64,000 bases of DNA from Paenibacillus terrigena DSM 21567 (GTDB lineage Bacteria; Bacillota; Bacilli; Paenibacillales; Paenibacillaceae): positions 248,001-312,000 of the forward strand of contig NZ_KB895412.1 of NCBI RefSeq assembly GCF_000374845.1, written 5' to 3'. Numbering within the stretch: the stretch's first letter is position 1; every line of letters starts with the position of its first letter. Below are positions 7,826 to 16,256 of this stretch, piece after piece. The notes under the pieces are model-generated. The model searched no databases, was not told the origin of the DNA, and was given only the letters and a program-made list of their open reading frames with translations. Position numbers and translations under genes: made by a program.

Positions 7826-8413
7826 ATGAAAGTACTGGTAATCTATACGCATCCGAATCACGAGAGTTTAAGTTATGCGTTTTTGCAGCAAGTGATCCAA
7901 GGCAGCAGCGAGAACGCGAATATCGACGAGATTCAGACGCTTGATCTATATGAAGAGGGGTTCAATCCTGTCTTAGTCTTTAATAAGGAGAAGCGCAGAC
8001 GAGATATGCATATCGATCCGAAGCTCGCGAAATATCGAGATCAGATCCAGTGGGCTGATAAAATCGTGTTCGTCTATCCGATCTGGTGGGGACGGCCTCC
8101 GGCGATGCTCCTCGGCTATATTGACCAAATGTTCTCTTCGAACTTTGCGTATCGCGATACCGGCGGCATGTTGCCTGAAGGGTTGCTGAAGGGGAAGTCG
8201 GCGGTGTGTATTTCAACCATGAAAGGACCGACATTCTATCCGCTGTACTGGCTCAATAACGCCCAAAAAATATTAATGCGCAAAGCGCTGCTGCATTATG
8301 TCGGGATCAAGCCTGTGAAGTTTTTCGAGTTCGGGAATATGGAGAGCCCGAAGGGGCGGCATGCGGAGAAATTAGATAAGGTTTATCGGTATTTTAAAGC
8401 GGTCGCGAGGTAA
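7826..8413 (+). CDS. Flavodoxin-fold NAD(P)H:quinone oxidoreductase (KefF/MdaB/YwrO-like)
   Basis: A 195-residue flavoprotein of the Flavodoxin_2 family that reduces quinones by two electrons in the cytosol. It starts MKVLVIYTHPNHESLSYAFLQQV (the FMN/FAD phosphate loop), has DKIVFVYPIWWGRPPAMLLGYIDQMF (conserved PxWW substrate loop, near residue 90), and GKSAVCISTMKGP. GAGGTG lies just before the ATG. It sits opposite a MarR gene with two operators, which suggests quinone or electrophile induction as in the YodB/CatR systems of B. subtilis (analogy only). Confidence 0.92.
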   Translation: MKVLVIYTHPNHESLSYAFLQQVIQGSSENANIDEIQTLDLYEEGFNPVLVFNKEKRRRDMHIDPKLAKYRDQIQWADKIVFVYPIWWGRPPAMLLGYIDQMFSSNFAYRDTGGMLPEGLLKGKSAVCISTMKGPTFYPLYWLNNAQKILMRKALLHYVGIKPVKFFEFGNMESPKGRHAEKLDKVYRYFKAVAR

Positions 8414-8489
8414 GCCGTTGATCTTCATGGATTCATTCGATAATCTATGATAAGATTTACACTTATATTGAATGAGGAAGTGAACGTAG

Positions 8490-8846
8490 ATGATCAACAT
8501 TACCATTCCAACACCGGATGTTACAATTTTGAAGCAAGACAACCCGCAGCTAAGCCATATTTATGGATTTACGGATTTCCATTTGATCTCGAGAGAGGTG
8601 GGGGGGATCTTCATGTTCTACAATGCGAAGGATGAATTGTTGTTCGTCGGGAAAGCAAGAAAGCTCAGACCACGGATCAAGAAGCACTTCGAAGACACGG
8701 TATCCCCGATCAAAGAACACCGCGAGGAAGTAACGAAGATTGAGGTTTGCGTGGTGGAGGATGCGGTTCATCGCGAAATCTACGAGACATATATTATTAA
8801 TGCGTTGCAAGCCAAATACAACGTAGACAAAGTTTTCTACAAGTAG
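8490..8846 (+). CDS. GIY-YIG domain protein (UvrC N-terminal-like)
   Basis: A 118-residue protein consisting essentially of one GIY-YIG nuclease-like domain: GGIFMFYNAKDELLFVGKARKLRPRIKKHFED at residues 38-69, then a conserved-position glutamate in REIYETYIINALQAKYNVDKVF. The canonical GIY and YIG tripeptides read GIF and FVG, and the arginine and glutamate positions are retained. Bacillus relatives are often annotated as nucleotide-excision-repair endonuclease, but this is a stand-alone domain lacking UvrC's other parts, so activity is uncertain. It stands alone with its own promoter region. Confidence 0.8.
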   Translation: MINITIPTPDVTILKQDNPQLSHIYGFTDFHLISREVGGIFMFYNAKDELLFVGKARKLRPRIKKHFEDTVSPIKEHREEVTKIEVCVVEDAVHREIYETYIINALQAKYNVDKVFYK

Positions 8847-8951
8847 AAAAGCTGTCCATTCCAAATCCTCTCCTCGGAATAAGATAGAGTGTATCGATTT
8901 CGAAGATGAGGATCGGTGATGGCGATGGCTAAAAAGCGATCTGAGGAAATA

Positions 8952-8996
8952 AAAGGGACATTCACTGTCATCAATCGATGATGTGTGAATGTCCCT
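8952..8996. terminator. Bidirectional terminator
   Basis: AAAGGGACATTCAC (8952-8965) pairs with GTGAATGTCCCTT (8984-8996), with T-rich or A-rich flanks on both sides. It lies between the convergent GIY-YIG and monooxygenase genes. Confidence 0.8.
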
Positions 8997-9037
8997 TATT
9001 TTATTGTGCACAATCGTTATAGATGAATGAGGATCGG

Positions 9038-10104
9038 TTAGTTGGCCTCCATACGGGCAATTTCCTTGTGTACGATCGGCGCAACCTTGGTGCCGAGGTA
9101 CTCAATGGTACGAAGGGTTTCTCGGTGAGGCAATGCGCCGACATCGACATGTAGGAAGAACCGATCCAGACCAAGATTCTTGCGTAAAAGAACGATTTTC
9201 TCTGCGACATATTCCGGATCCCCGACATAGAGCGCCCCCGAAGGCTGCGTGCACCATCGAAGGATTCACGCGTATACGGCGGCCACCCGCGTTCACGACC
9301 GATTTTGTTCATGGCTGCATGCGTGGAAGGGTAATACAATTCGGCGGCTTGCTCGTTCGTATCACTAATAAAGCCGTGCGAATGCGATGCGATCTGCAGC
9401 TTGGATGGATCGTGACCGGCCCGCGCTGCAGCTTCCTTATAGAGCGAGACTAATGGAGCGAACCGCTCCGGCATGCCGCCGATAATCGCGAAGGTAATCG
9501 GCAGGCCGAGTGTTCCTGCGCGAACTGCGGATTCTGGCGTGCCGCCGCTGGCAATCCATACAGGCAGTGGTTCTTGAACAGCTCTTGGATAGATGCCGAG
9601 ATTATCGAATGCTGGGCGATGACCGCCGCGCCATGATACCTTTTCCGATGCGCGAACGGCTAGCAGTAACTCGAGATGTTCTTCGAATAACTCATCATAA
9701 TCCTCCAGACTATAGCCGAAGAGCGGGAACGATTCAATAAATGAGCCACGACCCGCCATAATCTCAGCTCTGCCGTTGGAGAGTCCATCGAGTGTAGCGA
9801 AATCTTGATATACGCGAACCGGGTCCGCTGAAGATAGTACGGTAACGGCACTGGAGAGCCGGATATGCTTAGTCGTGGAAGCTGCGGCTGCGAGAATCAC
9901 AGCTGGTGAAGAAGCCGCGTAATTCGCGCGATGATGCTCACCGATGCCATAGACGTCGAGACCGACTTGATCGGCGAGGACGATTTCTTCGACCGCACGG
10001 CGCATCCGTTCTGCATGGCTGATTGCTTCGCCGGTCACTGGATCTGGACTTGCATCTAGAAAGGTGCTGATACCAAGTTCCATTCGTTTTGTTGGTTGGG
10101 TCAT
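9038..10104 (-). pseudogene. Luciferase-like (LLM class) flavin monooxygenase, broken by a one-base deletion in a G-run
   Basis: The reading frame starts at ATG 10104 and matches LLM flavin-dependent oxidoreductases ([15 protein letters not shown]..., [58 protein letters not shown]). At the run of five C's at 9235-9239 (G's on the coding strand) the frame is lost. In the recovered frame the family's C-terminus continues as [29 protein letters not shown] and [17 protein letters not shown], stopping at 9038. One missing G restores a protein of about 355 residues. Unrepaired, the frame runs on to 9001 as unrelated sequence. Either a real inactivation, slippage-prone variation or a base-calling error. 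Confidence 0.88.
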
Positions 10105-10149
10105 GTTCTCTGCCTCCCTTAATTACGATTATTATACTATAATTTTTAT

Positions 10150-10281
10150 TGTGACTCAAGTAAAGTTAGTTAAAAACAAAAATAAAAGTGGATCCCTCAT
10201 GGTGTTGTGTGCATGCACGATGGGGGGAGCAAATTCCCACCATATCAAGCAGGGGGCCATCCGGGGTGGATGGCTTTTTTT
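10150..10281 (+). ncRNA. Candidate small RNA ending in an orphan terminator (speculative)
   Basis: A strong plus-strand terminator (10256-10281) has no plus-strand gene before it; the upstream gene points the other way. The 100 bases before it contain pairing blocks such as ATGGGGGGAG against TTCCCACCAT. A weak promoter-like pair (TTGTGA near 10149, TAAAAA near 10171) precedes it. This fits a short untranslated RNA, but no known family was recognised. It could also be a relic of a lost gene. Confidence 0.25.
10256..10281 (+). terminator. Orphan plus-strand Rho-independent terminator
   Basis: GCCATCC (10256-10262), a five-base loop, GGATGGC (10268-10274), then a run of T's. No coding gene on this strand lies upstream for more than 1 kb. 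Confidence 0.75.
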
Positions 10282-10297
10282 GTGCTCCATGAATGAC

Positions 10298-10334
10298 AAC
10301 AGCCCCTTCAACTCTAAAGGTTGAAGGGGCTGTT
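10298..10334. terminator. Terminator of the VOC gene (symmetrical hairpin)
   Basis: CAGCCCCTTCAAC (10300-10312) and GTTGAAGGGGCTG (10320-10332) form a perfect 13-bp stem extended by AA/TT, ten bases beyond the minus-strand VOC stop codon. Confidence 0.75.
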
Positions 10335-10343
10335 CCATATCCA

Positions 10344-10760
10344 TTAACGAGGTCTTTTCGTGAAGATCTGGAACGTGACGCCGAATTTATCCGTTACCAC
10401 ACCATACGCAGGGCTGAAATAAATTTCTTGCAGCGGCATCTCGACTTTGCCTCCCTGTTGCAACGCTTCGTAAAATTGCTGCGATGTGGACGCATCGCTC
10501 GTCGAGAGGCAGATGCCTACATGGTTTCCAGTCACAAGTGAATCGCCTGGGATACTATCGGATACGAAGAATACCGCCTCATCGATGCTTAATACCGAAT
10601 GTGCGATACGCGCCTTGGCATCAGCAGGAAGCGTACCTTCCGGTGCATCTCCAAAGGTTTGTTGGAAGAGAACCTTAGCTCCTAACGCTTGCTCATAGAA
10701 TTGAATCGCTTCCTTGGCAGTTCCGTCCAGTAGTATAAATGGGTTGACTTGTGTAGACAT
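10344..10760 (-). CDS. VOC superfamily protein (PhnB-like glyoxalase fold)
   Basis: A 138-residue vicinal-oxygen-chelate protein of the PhnB/DUF3335 type: STQVNPFILLDGTAKEAIQFYEQALGAKVLFQQTFGD, then GNHVGICLSTSDASTSQQFYEALQQGGKVEMPLQEIYFSPAYGVVTDKFGVTFQIF. The closing WGxxxG block of the family is YGVVTDKFGVTF here. Substrate unknown; relatives include antibiotic-binding and demethylmenaquinone methyltransferase-like proteins. ATG 10760 is chosen because GAAGGAGC lies just upstream on the minus strand; longer frames from 10811 are unlikely. It is divergent from a WYL regulator, its probable controller. Confidence 0.88.
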   Translation of the reverse strand: MSTQVNPFILLDGTAKEAIQFYEQALGAKVLFQQTFGDAPEGTLPADAKARIAHSVLSIDEAVFFVSDSIPGDSLVTGNHVGICLSTSDASTSQQFYEALQQGGKVEMPLQEIYFSPAYGVVTDKFGVTFQIFTKRPR

Positions 10761-10848
10761 ATTCAACAGCTCCTTCATGTTTGTGATCGATTTGATCCAG
10801 CTCTGGTGCATTGCTGCTGGACTTTGATCTTATTGTAGATCATAATAG

Positions 10849-10863
10849 TGACAACTATTGTCA
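10849..10863. promoter_or_regulatory. Candidate operator between VOC and WYL genes
   Basis: TGACAA-CTA-TTGTCA is a perfect 6-bp inverted repeat with a 3-base centre, in the 151-bp divergent spacer 49 bp before the WYL regulator start. Assignment to that regulator is inference. Confidence 0.4.
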
Positions 10864-10911
10864 TGGTTATTCCAACGCAATAAAATTTTCTAATAAAAAT
10901 GGGGGCAGATC

Positions 10912-11865
10912 ATGCCGAAATCCAAACGATTGATGGAAATGATGATGGTCGTCAATCAGAAGCGAAAGTTCACGGTGAGGGAGCTCGCCCAAGAATTCGG
11001 TATCTCGCAGCGGACGGTACTTCGGGATTTGCAGGAATTAAGCGAACTCGGTGTACCTCTGTACTCGGAAGTAGGGCCACATGGCGGATATCGCGTGTTG
11101 AAGGAGAGAATTTTGCCGCCAATTGCTTTTACGGAGGAAGAGGCGATTGCCATCTTTTTCGCGACACATGCTTTGCGCCACTATACCTCGCTGCCCTTCG
11201 AGACGGAATCGTCATCGGCCTTGGGTAAGTTCTATTACTATATGCCGGAGGATGTGCGGGCACGGATCGATCAGATGAAGTCTCGGGTTGATTTCGTCAC
11301 GCCGATGAGGCAGACGGGATCTCCGTATCTGGCTCTACTGCTCGATGCTGCCGTCCAACAGAAGGTGCTCAGCATCGATTATGAGTCTCGTGGCGGCAGG
11401 TCGGAACGCGAGGTTCAACCGATTGGCATTTATACCAAAAACGGCTTCTGGTATTGCTCAGCTTACACGTTCTCGTATCAATCGATACGTGTCTATCGTT
11501 GTGATCGGATTCATAACGTGCTTCCTTCGCCAACTGAACCGCTGCCATCCATCCGCTCACTCAATCTAGATACGATGGATTTGAATCATTCACCGGGTCT
11601 GGAAGAACCGAAGATAGAACTGGCTGTGGAACTCAGTAAAGAAGGCGTAGAGCTGTGTGAGGCCGAAATCTGGTCAGCGCCTTATGTTCGTAAGCGTGAG
11701 GATGGGGCGGGTTCGATGGAAGGCGAGATCCCGCGCAGTGAGATTCCATACTTAGCGAAGTTCTTCATTGGGCTTGGCCAAGATGCCAGAGTGCAGCGTC
11801 CGCAGGAGCTCGTAGACCGTATTCGGCAGATGCTTAGCGTACTGGTGGATCAATATGGCGGGTGA
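10912..11865 (+). CDS. YafY-type HTH/WYL transcriptional regulator
   Basis: A 317-residue regulator. It has HTH_11 at residues 5-50 (RLMEMMMVVNQKRKFTVRELAQEFGISQRTVLRDLQELSELGVPLYSEVGPHGGYRVL) and WYL at about 145-210 (VLSIDYESRGGRSEREVQPIGIYTKNGFWYCSAYTFSYQSIRVYRCDRI), then a WCX tail. Divergent from the VOC gene and overlapping the next gene's possible GTG start, so the phosphotransferase gene is probably cotranscribed. Such regulators commonly control a divergent detoxification gene. Confidence 0.93.
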   Translation: MPKSKRLMEMMMVVNQKRKFTVRELAQEFGISQRTVLRDLQELSELGVPLYSEVGPHGGYRVLKERILPPIAFTEEEAIAIFFATHALRHYTSLPFETESSSALGKFYYYMPEDVRARIDQMKSRVDFVTPMRQTGSPYLALLLDAAVQQKVLSIDYESRGGRSEREVQPIGIYTKNGFWYCSAYTFSYQSIRVYRCDRIHNVLPSPTEPLPSIRSLNLDTMDLNHSPGLEEPKIELAVELSKEGVELCEAEIWSAPYVRKREDGAGSMEGEIPRSEIPYLAKFFIGLGQDARVQRPQELVDRIRQMLSVLVDQYGG

Positions 11866-11903
11866 TGAAAATATATTTTAGTGATAAAGGAGAAATGGAT
11901 TGG

Positions 11904-12836
11904 ATGAAACAAGAGGCCCCATCCCTTGAGGGTGTTCAACAAGTTGTATCGGAATGTCTTCGTTCCTCAGATTTCACGGTTGAAAGAGTACTCAGTGGCG
12001 TATCTACCTATGTTTATCGTGTTCATTCGGCGGGTAGAGTGTTATATCTTCGCGTTCTACCGGAGAGAGAGTTGAGCTTTGGCGTAGAAGTGCATTTGCA
12101 CCAGTTGCTGAGACGAAGAGACGTGCAAGTTCCTGAAGTGATCCACTTTGAGCATCACAATGAAATACTGGGCATGTCCATCATGTTGGTCACAGAGATT
12201 CCGGGTATAGACGCAAGTAGCTGCGCATCCTTCGATAGGTATAAGAATCTCCTTAAGGAGGCAGGGCATCAGATCGCTCGAATTCATCAAGTAGACGTCG
12301 ACGGATTCGGTTGGATCGTGAGAGGCGATGCTTCTCTTGAAATGACTTTACGGGCTGAGAAAAGTAACCTTTATGATGTCATTCATGCATTTTTGGACGA
12401 AGATTTATCAATATTAGCAGGTCATGTAATTAGTCTGGAGGAAGCTTCTCGGATCAGGAGGATATTGGGTGATGGTACCGATCTTATGACTCGGCATTCT
12501 TCGAAATTAATCCATGGGGATTTTGATGACTCCCATATTTTTCAGCAGGATGGCCGGTTTACAGGCATTATTGATTTTGGAGAAATACAAGGGGGCAGCC
12601 CATTGTATGATCTGGGACATTTCAAGTTACATGACGGCCAACGTTATCAAGGATTTGATGCTTTGGCGGCGGGGTATCACGAAGAGCGAATGCTTACGAA
12701 CGATGATCATTCGGAAATTGACCTCTGGGCTTTATGGATTGGGATTCGAAGGCTTGGCATGATGTATAAAAGGCCTTGGGGCGGCTATCACGAGCACTTA
12801 AGCCGTATAGTGAAGCAACTACTAGCGCAAATGTAA
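11904..12836 (+). CDS. Aminoglycoside phosphotransferase-family (APH/choline kinase fold) protein
   Basis: A 310-residue small-molecule kinase-like protein. The kinase core is visible as KLIHGDFDDSHIFQQDGRFTGIIDFGEIQGGSPLYDLGHF (about residues 207-246): HGDF supplies the catalytic aspartate and IIDFGE the metal-binding aspartate. The N-lobe has VLSGVSTYVYRVHSAGRVLYLRVLPE. ATG 11904 follows AAAGGAG at 11886-11892; GTG 11862 overlaps the regulator's stop. Family members phosphorylate antibiotics, choline, hydroxylated lipids or sugars. No feature here points to a particular substrate, so resistance should not be assumed. Confidence 0.87.
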   Translation: MKQEAPSLEGVQQVVSECLRSSDFTVERVLSGVSTYVYRVHSAGRVLYLRVLPERELSFGVEVHLHQLLRRRDVQVPEVIHFEHHNEILGMSIMLVTEIPGIDASSCASFDRYKNLLKEAGHQIARIHQVDVDGFGWIVRGDASLEMTLRAEKSNLYDVIHAFLDEDLSILAGHVISLEEASRIRRILGDGTDLMTRHSSKLIHGDFDDSHIFQQDGRFTGIIDFGEIQGGSPLYDLGHFKLHDGQRYQGFDALAAGYHEERMLTNDDHSEIDLWALWIGIRRLGMMYKRPWGGYHEHLSRIVKQLLAQM

Positions 12837-12948
12837 CCTATGAAATAATTTATTTTTGACGTATAATTTCCATTTATTTCATGGTAAGTTAGAGATGACC
12901 TCATAGATTTACATCACACATTTTGATGTCTATAGGAGGCAGCGAACC

Positions 12949-13434
12949 ATGGAAAAATTGATCTTGAGCTTAACGTATTTCTCAGCATTGGGTGCTGGGT
13001 TGATGGCAGGTTTGTTTTTTGCATTCTCGACCTTTGTGATGACGGCGCTAGAACGGATACCGAAGTCACACGGCATTAGCGCGATGCAATCCATCAACCT
13101 GACCATTCTGAATCCCTTATTTGGGCTTGTATTTGGCGGTACGGCCTTGGCGTGTATTTTCCTCGCGATTACATCCTTCTTTCGACTAGGTACCGTCAGT
13201 GCCAATCTAATTCTGGCAGCTAGTCTACTCTATCTGATTGGTGTCATATTGATAACGATGGTATTTAATGTACCGCTCAATGATGCACTCGCTGCTGTGG
13301 ATCCGAATAGTGCCGCTGGCGCTGATGTATGGCGTACCTACTTAGACCGCTGGGTGCCATGGAATCATGTGCGTACGATCGCATCGCTTGGATCCCTTAT
13401 TTTGTTTATCATCGCGCTTCGTTGGAAGTCCTAA
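12949..13434 (+). CDS. DUF1772 (anthrone oxygenase-like) membrane protein
   Basis: A 161-residue protein with four hydrophobic segments. It matches DUF1772: LTYFSALGAGLMAGLFFAFSTFVMTALERIP at the start, LILAASLLYLIGVILITMVFNVPLNDALAAVDP in the middle and TYLDRWVPWNHVRTIASLGSLILFIIAL at the end, including the conserved FNVPLN and W-x2-WNHVRT motifs. Family roles range from anthrone oxygenase in fungi to unknown in bacteria. GGAGG lies eight bases before the ATG. Monocistronic or transcribed with the hydrolase; the latter has its own ECF-type promoter. Confidence 0.88.
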   Translation: MEKLILSLTYFSALGAGLMAGLFFAFSTFVMTALERIPKSHGISAMQSINLTILNPLFGLVFGGTALACIFLAITSFFRLGTVSANLILAASLLYLIGVILITMVFNVPLNDALAAVDPNSAAGADVWRTYLDRWVPWNHVRTIASLGSLILFIIALRWKS

Positions 13435-13465
13435 TTATATTTTTTTCTAAAAATTATCGCGAACC

Positions 13466-13492
13466 TGTCGATTTCGGAAGTGTCCGTTCGTC
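13466..13492 (+). promoter_or_regulatory. ECF42-type promoter before the alpha/beta hydrolase
   Basis: TGTCGA at 13466-13471, 17-bp spacer, CGTC at 13489-13492. The same pair with the same spacing precedes both YciI genes in this cluster, and it matches the published ECF42 consensus (TGTCGA at -35, CGA/TC at -10). Confidence 0.8.
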
Positions 13493-13539
13493 GTCCTAGT
13501 AAATGCAACGTTAATCCCTATCGAAAAGGAGACATTTCC

Positions 13540-14340
13540 ATGTTAACAGCAACTTCAAAGGACGGAACTAAAATCGCGTATGACAAAGCAGGTCGCGGAC
13601 CATCACTCATCCTGGTAGCGGGAGCGTTTAGCTATCGTAAATTTCCGGGACAGGTACAACTGGCGAAGCTGTTATCTGATCAATTCACGGTATATAACTA
13701 TGATCGTCGCGGTCGTGGCGATAGCGGTGATTCATCCACATACGATACTGCGCGTGAAATCGAAGATCTCCAAGCGATGATCGATGAAGCTGGCGGCTCG
13801 GCTTATGTGTGGGGATTGTCATCCGGAGCGGTCCTTGCGCTGCAAGCGGCAGCGAGCGGGGCGAAGATTACGAAGCTGGCTCTGCATGAACCGCCATTCG
13901 TCGTGGATGCGGCAGGCCACAAGCCGCCGAGTGATTTCGCCAAGCACGTGACTGAGCTTATTGCTGCGAATCGCCGGGCGGACGCGATCAAATATTTTAT
14001 GACGCAGGGCATGGGCGCGCCTTCGTTTGTGGTCGGTATGATGCGGCTAATGCCAGGGGTATGGTCGAAGTTGATGGCCGTGGCACACACGCTCCCTTAT
14101 GACGCGGCTCTACTTAACGGATATATGGACGGCAAGCCGCTGCCCGCTGACCTGTGGACCGCCGCTACGATGCCAATCGTTATCCTCGAGGGCACAGAGA
14201 GTTCGACTCAGCTGCGACACGGTGCACAGGCGCTGGCGGGTGTGCTGCCTAATGCACAGCTGCGGAGCAAGAAAGGGCTCGGACATACCAAGAAGCTTAA
14301 TGCGCCAATGATTGCCTCCGAGCTGACAGCATTCTTTTGA
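13540..14340 (+). CDS. Alpha/beta hydrolase
   Basis: A 266-residue alpha/beta-fold hydrolase. The nucleophile elbow is GLSSGA (serine near residue 93), the oxyanion region ILVAGAF, the DRRGRGDSG loop follows strand 4, and the catalytic histidine is in GLGHTKKLNAP near the C-terminus. ATG 13540 follows AAAAGGAG; the longer frame from 13480 runs through the promoter and is rejected. Its own ECF42-type promoter places it in the regulon of the sigma factor 1.4 kb downstream. Substrate unknown; esterase or haloperoxidase-like relatives exist. Confidence 0.92.
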   Translation: MLTATSKDGTKIAYDKAGRGPSLILVAGAFSYRKFPGQVQLAKLLSDQFTVYNYDRRGRGDSGDSSTYDTAREIEDLQAMIDEAGGSAYVWGLSSGAVLALQAAASGAKITKLALHEPPFVVDAAGHKPPSDFAKHVTELIAANRRADAIKYFMTQGMGAPSFVVGMMRLMPGVWSKLMAVAHTLPYDAALLNGYMDGKPLPADLWTAATMPIVILEGTESSTQLRHGAQALAGVLPNAQLRSKKGLGHTKKLNAPMIASELTAFF

Positions 14341-14355
14341 AAAAATAATATTGGA

Positions 14356-14382
14356 TGTCGATTGGGTCCAATCGCATTCGTC
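14356..14382 (+). promoter_or_regulatory. ECF42-type promoter before yciI-1/sigma factor
   Basis: TGTCGA at 14356-14361, 17-bp spacer, CGTC at 14379-14382. Drives the YciI-sigma operon, giving positive autoregulation. Confidence 0.82.
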
Positions 14383-14445
14383 GTATAGATAGAAGCGGCT
14401 TTCGTAAGAAACGGAGCTTCAACACATTAGAGGAGGAAGATCGCC

Positions 14446-14880
14446 ATGAGATTTATGATGATTGTCAAAGCAACAACCGATTCGGAAGCAGGGGTAATGC
14501 CTAGTCAGGAGCTTATTGATGCGATGCAAAAATACAACGAGGAATTGGTGAAGGCCGGTGTGCTGCTCGCTGCGGATGGTCTCATGCCAAGCTCAAGCGG
14601 TATTCGCATTTCCTATCCAGAGCCTGGAGGCAAGCCAAAAGTGGTGGACGGTCCGTTCACCGAGGCGAAGGAAATGATCGCGGGATATACGCTGATCGAA
14701 GTGAAATCCCGAGAAGAAGCGATTGAATGGGCGATGCGTATGCCGGACCCTCATGGTTTTGGGCAGGGTGAGGTTGAGCTTAGACAAGTATTTGAAGTCG
14801 AAGACTTAATGAGCGACCCTGACACGTTGGCCAAGGAAGCGTTGCTTCGCAAACAGCTTGAGGAGCAGAAGCAAGCGTGA
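14446..14880 (+). CDS. YciI/DGPF-domain protein (YCII superfamily) 1
   Basis: A 144-residue ferredoxin-like-fold protein of the YCII/DGPF type: MRFMMIVKATTDSEAGVMPSQELIDAMQKYNEELVKAGVLLAADGLMPSS, then VVDGPFTEAKEMIAGYTLIEVKSREEAIEWAMRMPDPHGFGQGEVELRQVFEVED. The DGPF motif at about residues 67-70 names the family. These proteins are the standard partners of ECF42 sigma factors; their biochemical role is unknown. The gene overlaps the sigma factor start by 4 bp (GTGA), so the two are coupled. Confidence 0.93.
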   Translation: MRFMMIVKATTDSEAGVMPSQELIDAMQKYNEELVKAGVLLAADGLMPSSSGIRISYPEPGGKPKVVDGPFTEAKEMIAGYTLIEVKSREEAIEWAMRMPDPHGFGQGEVELRQVFEVEDLMSDPDTLAKEALLRKQLEEQKQA

Positions 14881-16142
14881 CGGTAGCGAATACACAGCGA
14901 ACCATTGATGCCATATGGCGTATCGAATCTGCCAAGCTGATTGCGGGATTAACGCGAATGGTAAGAGACGTGGGTCTCGCAGAGGATTTAGCCCAGGATG
15001 CGCTGGTGATTGCCTTGGAACGGTGGCCGGAGATCGGTATCCCAGACAATCCGGGTGCCTGGTTAATGACGACGGCCAAGCGGCGCGCGATTGATCTGCT
15101 CCGCCGGAACAAGGTGCGTGACCAGAAATATGTAGAGATGGCTCACACTATGGATTTGTATACTGAAGAAGACATAGATGCTGCACTAGACGGGGAGATC
15201 CATGATGATCTCCTCCGTCTGATCTTCATGACCTGCCATTCCGTGTTATCGCAGGACGCTAGAGTTGCCTTGACGCTGCGTTTACTGTGCGGGCTGACAA
15301 CGGACGAAATCGCACGCTCGTTCCTTGCGGCTGAATCCACGATTGCTCAGCGTATTGTGCGCGCGAAAAGAACGCTGAATGCAGAGAAGGTTCCTTTTGA
15401 GGTGCCTGTGGGGGACGAGCTTAAGGAACGCTTGGCCGCTGTGCTTGAAGTTATTTATCTGATGTTCAACGAAGGGTATTCAGCAACTTCTGGCGATCAT
15501 TGGATCAGGCCGCTGCTCTGTCAGGAGGCGCTTCGACTCGGGCGCGTTCTTGCCGAGATTGCACCGCAGGAATCGGAGGTACATGGGCTGGTTGCCTTAA
15601 TGGAGATTCAATCCTCCCGGTTCAGAACTCGGGTGAATGCGGCAGGAGAACCTGTGCTTCTCATGGATCAGAACCGAGCGCAATGGGATCGATTATTGAT
15701 TCGCCGCGGGTTGGCGGCACTCGAGCGCAGTCAGAAGGCTGGACGTCCACTCGGACCTTACGCGCTGCAGGCTGCGATTTCGGCTTGCCATGCCGTGGCG
15801 CCTACCGCAGCGGAGACGAACTGGATTCGGATTGCAGCCTTATACGAAGCGCTGTCTCGGGTATCACCATCGCCGATTGTTGAACTAAACCGGGCAGTTG
15901 CTATTTCCATGGCGTTCGGTCCGGACTTCGGCCTGCAGATTGTTGATGGGCTAAGCGCTGAACCTTCCTTGAAGGGCTACCATCTGCTGCCGAGTGTGCG
16001 CGGCGATCTACTGGTGAAGTTAGGGCGGCTCGATGAAGCTCGTGTGGAGTTTGAACGGGCGGCGTCCATGACTCGGAATGCAAGGGAGCAGGAATTGCTG
16101 CGAGATCGAGCTGCCGAATGCGCGTCTGACGTATCGAAATAA
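14877..16142 (+). CDS. ECF42-type RNA polymerase sigma factor with C-terminal extension
   Basis: A 421-residue extracytoplasmic-function sigma factor. Region 2 lies at about residues 30-85 (AEDLAQDALVIALERWPEIGIPDNPGAWLMTTAKRRAIDLLRR) and region 4 at about 125-165 (DARVALTLRLLCGLTTDEIARSFLAAESTIAQRIVRAKRTLN). The remaining 230 residues are the DUF6596/TPR-like extension typical of ECF42 (EVIYLMFNEGYSATSG, LVALMEIQSSRFRTRVNAAGEPVLLMDQNRAQWD, GPYALQAAISACHA). There is no anti-sigma gene nearby, as expected for this group, in which the extension itself is needed for function. GTG 14877 overlaps the DGPF gene. Confidence 0.95.
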   Translation: MTVANTQRTIDAIWRIESAKLIAGLTRMVRDVGLAEDLAQDALVIALERWPEIGIPDNPGAWLMTTAKRRAIDLLRRNKVRDQKYVEMAHTMDLYTEEDIDAALDGEIHDDLLRLIFMTCHSVLSQDARVALTLRLLCGLTTDEIARSFLAAESTIAQRIVRAKRTLNAEKVPFEVPVGDELKERLAAVLEVIYLMFNEGYSATSGDHWIRPLLCQEALRLGRVLAEIAPQESEVHGLVALMEIQSSRFRTRVNAAGEPVLLMDQNRAQWDRLLIRRGLAALERSQKAGRPLGPYALQAAISACHAVAPTAAETNWIRIAALYEALSRVSPSPIVELNRAVAISMAFGPDFGLQIVDGLSAEPSLKGYHLLPSVRGDLLVKLGRLDEARVEFERAASMTRNAREQELLRDRAAECASDVSK

Positions 16143-16157
16143 TTTTTTTAGCCACCA

Positions 16158-16184
16158 TGTCGATTACCTCGTTTCCCGTTCGTC
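16158..16184 (+). promoter_or_regulatory. ECF42-type promoter before yciI-2
   Basis: TGTCGA at 16158-16163, 17-bp spacer, CGTC at 16181-16184. Starts 16 bp after the sigma factor stop. Confidence 0.82.
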
Positions 16185-16256
16185 GACTTCATAGAGGAAG
16201 AGATTCGGCAGCTTGCCGCTGACCTAGATCATCTTTCGATTAGGAGGAAAACGATA

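Noticed and set aside
9102-9296. Separate minus-strand frame inside the broken monooxygenase
   Set aside because: It is the third frame of that gene; the true continuation is a different frame, restored by one G.
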